From Pseudomonadota bacterium (GTDB lineage: Bacteria > Pseudomonadota > Alphaproteobacteria > Azospirillales > Azospirillaceae), in contig JAEYOB010000218.1 in the NCBI GenBank assembly GCA_023412175.1, positions 1-9,250 of the forward strand: a stretch of DNA of 9,250 bases, in the 5' to 3' direction. Below, piece by piece: positions 5,338-9,250 of the stretch. Made by a program: the position numbers and the translations under genes. Numbering within the stretch: the first letter of the stretch is position 1; each line of letters opens with the position of its first letter. Under the pieces are notes generated by a model. That model did not search any database. It was given only the letters and a program-made list of their open reading frames with translations, and was not told the DNA's origin.

Positions 5338-6414
5338 ATGGCACGGGCGGGAGACCATTTCGGCGAGATCCGGCTGGAAAGGGTCAGCCGGGGCTTCGAC
5401 GGCGTCATGGCGCTGCAGGACCTCGACCTGACCATCCGGCGCGGCGAGTTCATTGCGTTGCTCGGCCCCTCCGGCTGCGGCAAGTCGACGGCGCTCAACT
5501 GCCTCGCCGGCCTGCTGTCGCTCACCGCGGGCAGCATCTGGCTGGACGACCGCCGCATCGACGAACTGCCGCCCGAGCGCCGCGGCTTCGGCATGGTGTT
5601 CCAGAACTACGCGCTGTTCCCGCACATGACCGTGCGGCGGAACATCGGCTTCGGGCTCGCCATGCGGGGCGTGCCCAAGGCCGAAGCCGAGCCGCGCATC
5701 GACGCCGCGGTGCGGCTGGTGCAACTGGAGGCGCACGTGGACAAGCTGCCCGGCCAGCTCTCGGGCGGCCAGCAGCAGCGCGTCGCCATCGCGCGCGCCA
5801 TCGTCGTGCAACCCCCGCTGGTTCTGATGGACGAGCCGCTATCCAACCTCGACGCCCGGCTGCGGCTGGACATGCGGCACGAGATCCGCCGCATCCACAA
5901 CGAACTGGGCCGCTCCACCGTCTACGTCACGCACGACCAGGACGAGGCGCTGTCGCTGGCCGACCGCATCGTCGTGCTGCGCGACGGGCGGGTCCGCCAG
6001 ATCGGCACGCCGGAGGACCTCTACGCCCGTCCGGCGGTGCTGGACGTCGCCCGCTTCATGGGCTATCGCAACGTCTTCGAGGGAACCGTGGCCGACGGCA
6101 ACGGCGAACGCGTCACCGTGGTGCGCGACGAGATCCGCGTCACCGGCACGCCACGCGGGGCGCTCGGCTCCGGCCACGCCGCGGTCGCCATCCGGCCGGA
6201 GGAGCTGGTGCCCGGCGAGGAAGGCCCCGGCGCCATCCCCGGCGTGGTCGAGAGCGTCGAGTTCGTCGGCCGCGAGTACGCCGCCACCGCGGTGACGCGC
6301 GGCGGGCTGCTGCTGCACTTCCGTTCGCACCACCGCCTGCACCTGGACGAGCCCGTGCACCTGCGCGCGGCTCCCGAGCGGGTGCTGCTGTTCAGTGCCG
6401 AGGAGGGCGCATGA
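5338..6414 (+). CDS. ABC transporter ATP-binding protein (PotA/FbpC-like, with TOBE domain)
   Basis: A 358-residue ATPase that powers the importer from the cytoplasmic face. All nucleotide-binding elements are intact: Walker A 'GPSGCGKST' (43-51), Q-loop Q89 in '[14 protein letters not shown]', signature 'LSGGQQQR' (141-148), Walker B 'LVLMDEP' (161-167) with catalytic E166, D-loop 'SNLDARLR' and switch H199 in 'VTHDQDEA'. After about residue 235 a C-terminal extension with 'VAIRPEEL' and a final '[13 protein letters not shown]' fits a TOBE domain, which can fine-tune transport. The overall form matches the polyamine/iron/opine branch, but CUT1 sugar ATPases (MalK/UgpC) are similar, so the ATPase alone does not define the substrate. 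It starts 12 bases after the binding-protein gene, with GAGAGG as ribosome site, and its stop overlaps the next start (ATGA). Confidence 0.93.
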   Translation: MARAGDHFGEIRLERVSRGFDGVMALQDLDLTIRRGEFIALLGPSGCGKSTALNCLAGLLSLTAGSIWLDDRRIDELPPERRGFGMVFQNYALFPHMTVRRNIGFGLAMRGVPKAEAEPRIDAAVRLVQLEAHVDKLPGQLSGGQQQRVAIARAIVVQPPLVLMDEPLSNLDARLRLDMRHEIRRIHNELGRSTVYVTHDQDEALSLADRIVVLRDGRVRQIGTPEDLYARPAVLDVARFMGYRNVFEGTVADGNGERVTVVRDEIRVTGTPRGALGSGHAAVAIRPEELVPGEEGPGAIPGVVESVEFVGREYAATAVTRGGLLLHFRSHHRLHLDEPVHLRAAPERVLLFSAEEGA

Positions 6415-7322
6415 CCAGCGAGACTGCGGTATCCCCTCCCCGTCCGGCGCCGGCCAGTCTGCGCCGCCGCATGGCCGCGGCGGGATGGGACCGCACGACG
6501 CTGCTGGTGCTGCCGGCGGCGGCGTTCGTCGTGCTGCTGTTCATCTACCCCTTCGCCTACGGCCTCGTGCTGTCGTTCGAACCGGCCAAGGGCGGCCCGT
6601 TCGCCAACTACGCGACGTTCTTCAGCGACCCGTACCTGTACGACACCATCGCCACCACCATGTGGCTGGGCCTGCCGGTGACGGTGCTGAACATGCTGAT
6701 CGCGCTGCCCATCGCCTTCCAGGTCCGGCATTTCCGCTGGCAGCGCGTGCTGACCACCATCCTGGTCATCCCGATCACGCTGGGCACCGTCCTGGTGGCG
6801 GAGGGGCTGCTGACCTACCTCGGCCCGCAGGGCTGGCTGAACCGCACGCTGATCGAGTTCGGGCTGATCTCCGCCCCGGTGCGGCTGACGCACAATTACT
6901 GGGGCGTCTTCCTGTCGCTGGTGATCACCGGCTTCCCGTTCGTCTTCCTGCTGACGCTGTCCTACGTCACCGGCATCGACCCGGCGCTGCCGCAGGCCGC
7001 CGCGACGCTGGGCGCCGGACCGGCACGGCAGTTCCGCCACATCTTCCTGCCGCTGCTGATCCCCGGATTGGCGGTCGCCTTCTGCCTCGCGTTTGTGCAG
7101 GCGTTCTCGGTCTTCCCCTCGGCGGTGCTGCTCGGGGCGCCGGCCGGGCCGACGCGCGTCATTTCCATCGCCGCCTATCAGGCGGCGTTCGAGCAGTACG
7201 ACTACTCCATGGCCTCGGCCATTGCGATGATCATGGGGGCGGTGCAACTGGTCGTGGTGGTGGCGGTTCTGGGCGCCCGCTCGCTGTTCTATCGCGGCCC
7301 GATGGGCAGCGGGAAAGGCTGA
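6411..7322 (+). CDS. ABC transporter inner-membrane permease, first subunit
   Basis: A 303-residue membrane subunit of the binding-protein-dependent transport family (BPD_transp_1). After a polar 30-residue N-terminus I see six likely membrane segments, at about 31-53, 80-104, 114-136, 163-186, 216-238 and 267-291. The EAA-type cytoplasmic loop that docks on the ATPase is at about 196-220 ('AAATLGAGPARQFRHIFLPL'), with the central glycine kept and the first E replaced by Q/A. This six-helix layout is that of PotB-like permeases. Its ATG overlaps the ATPase stop by four bases, and AGGAGGG at 6401-6407 gives a close ribosome site, so translation is probably coupled. It would form a heterodimer with the next gene product. 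Confidence 0.9.
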   Translation: MTSETAVSPPRPAPASLRRRMAAAGWDRTTLLVLPAAAFVVLLFIYPFAYGLVLSFEPAKGGPFANYATFFSDPYLYDTIATTMWLGLPVTVLNMLIALPIAFQVRHFRWQRVLTTILVIPITLGTVLVAEGLLTYLGPQGWLNRTLIEFGLISAPVRLTHNYWGVFLSLVITGFPFVFLLTLSYVTGIDPALPQAAATLGAGPARQFRHIFLPLLIPGLAVAFCLAFVQAFSVFPSAVLLGAPAGPTRVISIAAYQAAFEQYDYSMASAIAMIMGAVQLVVVVAVLGARSLFYRGPMGSGKG

Positions 7323-7326
7323 AACC

Positions 7327-8163
7327 ATGCGACGCGTCGAAAGCCTCCCCACCAAGCTCTGGCACAGCCTGATCTGGCTGACCATCGGCTTCTTCCTGCT
7401 GAACCTGTTCGGCCTGATCGCGGCGGTGGGGGTGAACTCCTTCGCCACGCGCTGGCTCGGCACGTGGCTGCCGGCCGGCTACACCACGCGCTGGTACTTC
7501 TCGGCGTGGGAGGAGTTCCAGCTTGGCGACGTGCTGCTGGTCACCATGGAGGTGGTGCTGGCGGTGGTGGTGCTGTCCCTGCTGCTTGGCGTGCCCGCCG
7601 CCTACGCCCTGGCGCGCCGCGAGTTCGCCGGCAAGCGGCTGCTGACGCTGCTGTTCGTGCTGCCGCTGCTGGTGCCGCCGATCACCTACGGCATCCCGCT
7701 GGCAACGGTGCTCTATCAGGTGCACCTCGCCGGTACCATGACCGGCGTCATCCTCGCCAACCTCGTGCCGACGGTGCCCTTCGTCATCCTGGTGATGACC
7801 CCCTTCATCGAGCAGATCGACCCGCGGCTGGAAGCGGCGGCGCGGGTGTTCGGCGCCAACACCTTCCGCGTCTTCCTGCTCGTGCTGGTGCCGCTGCTGG
7901 CGCCGGGCATGCTGGCAGCTGGCTTGCTGGTGCTGGTGCGCACGGTGGCGATGTTCGAGCTGACCTTCCTGACCGCCGGGCCGAGCAGCCAGACGCTGGT
8001 GGTCGCGCTGTACTACTCGGTGTTCGCCGCTGGTGTGCGGGCCGGGCAGTCGGTGGACGCCATGGCGATGATCTACATGGCGACGACGCTGGTGTGGCTG
8101 TTCATCGCGCTGCGCTTCGTCGATCCGACGCAGCTCGTCACCCGTGTCAAGAAAACCTCCTGA
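7327..8163 (+). CDS. ABC transporter inner-membrane permease, second subunit
   Basis: A 278-residue membrane subunit, the PotC-like partner of the preceding permease. Likely membrane segments lie at about 15-37, 68-92, 103-126, 136-158, 187-208 and 246-262. The EAA loop is well conserved at about 169-194, beginning 'EAAARVFGANTFRVFLLV' and followed by 'PLLAPG'. The gene begins four bases after the previous stop, with AAAGG (7314-7318) as ribosome site. Two unlike permeases plus one ATPase and one binding protein make a complete importer. The length and short N-terminus are normal. The GntR regulator follows after 13 bases, so transporter and regulator share a transcript. Confidence 0.9.
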   Translation: MRRVESLPTKLWHSLIWLTIGFFLLNLFGLIAAVGVNSFATRWLGTWLPAGYTTRWYFSAWEEFQLGDVLLVTMEVVLAVVVLSLLLGVPAAYALARREFAGKRLLTLLFVLPLLVPPITYGIPLATVLYQVHLAGTMTGVILANLVPTVPFVILVMTPFIEQIDPRLEAAARVFGANTFRVFLLVLVPLLAPGMLAAGLLVLVRTVAMFELTFLTAGPSSQTLVVALYYSVFAAGVRAGQSVDAMAMIYMATTLVWLFIALRFVDPTQLVTRVKKTS

Positions 8164-8167
8164 GGGG
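8162..8167 (+). promoter_or_regulatory. Ribosome binding site deciding the GntR start
   Basis: GAGGGG lies about nine bases before the ATG at 8177. It supports this start over the in-frame ATG at 8144, which falls inside the permease gene and would add 11 residues unlike the family. Confidence 0.55.
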
Positions 8168-8176
8168 ACGCCGCGC

Positions 8177-8881
8177 ATGCCCTTCCAGGCCATCGAGACC
8201 CAGCGCCTCTACCAGCAGGTGGCCGAGCAGATCGGCGCGCTGATAAGGCGCGGCGAGTTCGCCCCCGGCGACCGCCTGCCGCCCGAGCGCGATTTGGCGC
8301 GCAGCCTGGGCGTCAGCCGCCCGGTCGTGCGCGAGGCGATGGTCGCGCTGGAGATCGCCGGGCTGGTTGAGGTGCGCACCGGGTCCGGCATCTATGCGCG
8401 CATGCCGACGCGCGGGGGCGAGGCGCCTCCCCTGCCCGAAGCCGGCCCGAGCCCCTTCGACCTGATCCGCGCCCGCCGGATGATCGAAGGCGAGATCGCC
8501 TTCTCCGCCGCCGAAACCGCCACGCCGGATGACCTCGATGCCATCGCCGAAACCATGGCGATGATCGAGCAGGCTCTCGCCGAGAGGCGGGATACCCTGC
8601 CCGCCGACCGGCTGTTCCACGTCCGCATCGCCGCGGCCACCGGCAACCCGGTGCTCGTCTCGGTGATCGAGGGGCTGTGGGCGAACATGATGGCGGCGCC
8701 GGTGTTCCGTACGCTGCGCCGCCGGACCGGCCTGACCGATTACGAACCCTCCATGCTTGCCGACCACGCCCGCATCGTCGAGGCGTTGCGCCGCCGCGAC
8801 CCCGTCGCTGCCCGCGATGCCATGCACCGGCATCTCGCCCAGGTGGAGCAGGTGATGCTGTGCGGCGAGGGCGGCGGCTGA
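8177..8881 (+). CDS. GntR-family (FadR subfamily, FCD domain) transcriptional regulator, UxuR/ExuR-like
   Basis: A 234-residue regulator. Residues about 9-75 are a GntR winged helix: 'LYQQVAEQIGALIRRGEFAP' (11-30), then 'GDRLPPERDLARSLGVSRPV' (31-50), 'VREAMVALEIAGLVEVRTGS' (51-70) and 'GIY'. All positions I associate with the family are present. Residues about 93-225 form an all-helical FCD ligand-binding domain. Its expected metal/ligand residues appear in the right order: D144 and H148 in 'DRLFHVRIA', H197 in 'LADHARIVEAL' and H219 in 'MHRHL'. Such regulators usually repress sugar-acid catabolic operons and release DNA when a uronate intermediate binds. Its place between the importer and uxuA suggests control of its own operon, and a candidate operator lies upstream of the operon promoter. 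Naming it UxuR is inference from context. Confidence 0.92.
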   Translation: MPFQAIETQRLYQQVAEQIGALIRRGEFAPGDRLPPERDLARSLGVSRPVVREAMVALEIAGLVEVRTGSGIYARMPTRGGEAPPLPEAGPSPFDLIRARRMIEGEIAFSAAETATPDDLDAIAETMAMIEQALAERRDTLPADRLFHVRIAAATGNPVLVSVIEGLWANMMAAPVFRTLRRRTGLTDYEPSMLADHARIVEALRRRDPVAARDAMHRHLAQVEQVMLCGEGGG

Positions 8882-8885
8882 ACCC

Positions 8886-8891
8886 AAGGAG
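8886..8891 (+). promoter_or_regulatory. Ribosome binding site of uxuA
   Basis: AAGGAG lies eight bases before the ATG at 8900 and fixes the start of the partial uxuA gene. Confidence 0.7.
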
Positions 8892-8899
8892 TTGACGGC

Positions 8900-9250
8900 A
8901 TGGAACAGACTTGGCGCTGGTTCGGCCCGGATGACGTGATCCGGCTCGACCATATCCGGCAGGCGGGCGCCACCGGCATCGTCACGGCGCTGCACCAGAT
9001 CCCTTACGGAGTGGTGTGGTCCGTCGAGGAGATCGGGAAACGCAAGGCGATGATCACGGGGGATCCCTCGCTCGGCCTGCGCTGGAGCGTGGTGGAAAGC
9101 CTGCCGATCCATGAATCCATCAAGATCGGCGAAGGCGACCTGACGCCGCTGTTCGACAACTACCGCCAGTCCATGCGCAACTTGGCGGCCTGCGGCGTCA
9201 CGATGATCTGCTACAACTTCATGCCGGTGCTGGACTGGACGCGCACCGAC
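8900..9250 (+). CDS. uxuA: Mannonate dehydratase, N-terminal part (3' end outside window)
   Basis: The frame is open from the ATG at 8900 to the window end, giving 117 residues of a protein whose family is about 350-400 long. Mannonate dehydratase (EC 4.2.1.8) converts D-mannonate to 2-keto-3-deoxy-D-gluconate in the glucuronate branch of hexuronate catabolism, in the cytosol, using a divalent metal. The match to E. coli UxuA is close by eye: the opening '[11 protein letters not shown]', '[16 protein letters not shown]', '[12 protein letters not shown]', '[14 protein letters not shown]', '[13 protein letters not shown]' and '[14 protein letters not shown]'. Metal ligands further along in the TIM barrel lie beyond the window. 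It starts 18 bases after the GntR stop. Its presence makes this a sugar-acid operon; uxuB, a KDG kinase or uronate isomerase would be expected nearby. Confidence 0.95.
   Translation, partial: MEQTWRWFGPDDVIRLDHIRQAGATGIVTALHQIPYGVVWSVEEIGKRKAMITGDPSLGLRWSVVESLPIHESIKIGEGDLTPLFDNYRQSMRNLAACGVTMICYNFMPVLDWTRTD

Noticed and set aside
3682..5811. A 709-codon open frame on the minus strand
   Set aside because: It is antisense to the TSUP, binding-protein and ATPase genes, all with clear family motifs, and its translation is a repetitive R/H/Q/A-rich shadow.
6063..8193. Minus-strand open frames of 466 and 320 codons opposite the permeases
   Set aside because: They are H/Q/R-rich mirror frames of hydrophobic coding sequence (leucine and valine codons read in reverse) and have no domain or credible start context.
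1..9250. Mobile elements, phage genes, CRISPR, toxin-antitoxin or defence systems
   Set aside because: No transposase, integrase, terminal repeats, spaced repeat array or defence-type domain is visible. All reading frames with recognisable domains are metabolic, transport or regulatory.

Overview
This is a strongly GC-rich bacterial window with compact gene packing and clear Shine-Dalgarno sites. The mix of families (tartrate/D-malate dehydrogenase, TSUP permease, polyamine/opine-type ABC importer, hexuronate genes, LysR and XRE-MmyB regulators) suggests a free-living or plant/soil-associated proteobacterium. An alphaproteobacterium of the Rhodospirillales/Acetobacterales kind is most likely, but this is inferred from style and gene content, not from a marker gene. 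I see no rRNA, tRNA, CRISPR array, insertion sequence or phage gene, and no gene-free stretch over 300 bases.

Left part (1-2091). The C-terminal end of a LysR-type regulator runs off the left edge. It converges on a minus-strand pair: a DUF1330-family protein and, upstream of it, a small four-helix membrane protein. Divergent from that pair is an XRE-family regulator with a C-terminal MmyB-like ligand-binding domain. The arrangement is typical of a regulator controlling its divergent neighbours, but the effector and role are unknown.

Middle (2103-4041). A complete tartrate dehydrogenase/D-malate dehydrogenase-type enzyme on the minus strand is divergent from a TSUP (TauE/SafE) permease on the plus strand. 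This looks like a small organic-acid module.

Right part (4042-9250, continuing beyond the edge). A well-formed sigma70-type promoter precedes a tight plus-strand operon: a periplasmic solute-binding protein, an ABC ATPase, two permeases, a GntR/FadR-family regulator and the N-terminal 117 residues of mannonate dehydratase (UxuA). Gaps run from a 4-base overlap to 18 bases. UxuA dehydrates D-mannonate to 2-keto-3-deoxygluconate in glucuronate catabolism, and the regulator resembles the UxuR/ExuR type. The operon is therefore best read as uptake plus catabolism of a hexuronate, hexonate or a conjugate of one. The importer belongs to the polyamine/opine/iron-type branch rather than the usual sugar ABC, TRAP or MFS uronate transporters, so its substrate is the main open question. 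A near-palindrome AAATTGGTCAGGCCAT just upstream of the promoter has the same half-site as the E. coli UxuR/ExuR operator and is a good candidate site for the operon's own GntR protein.
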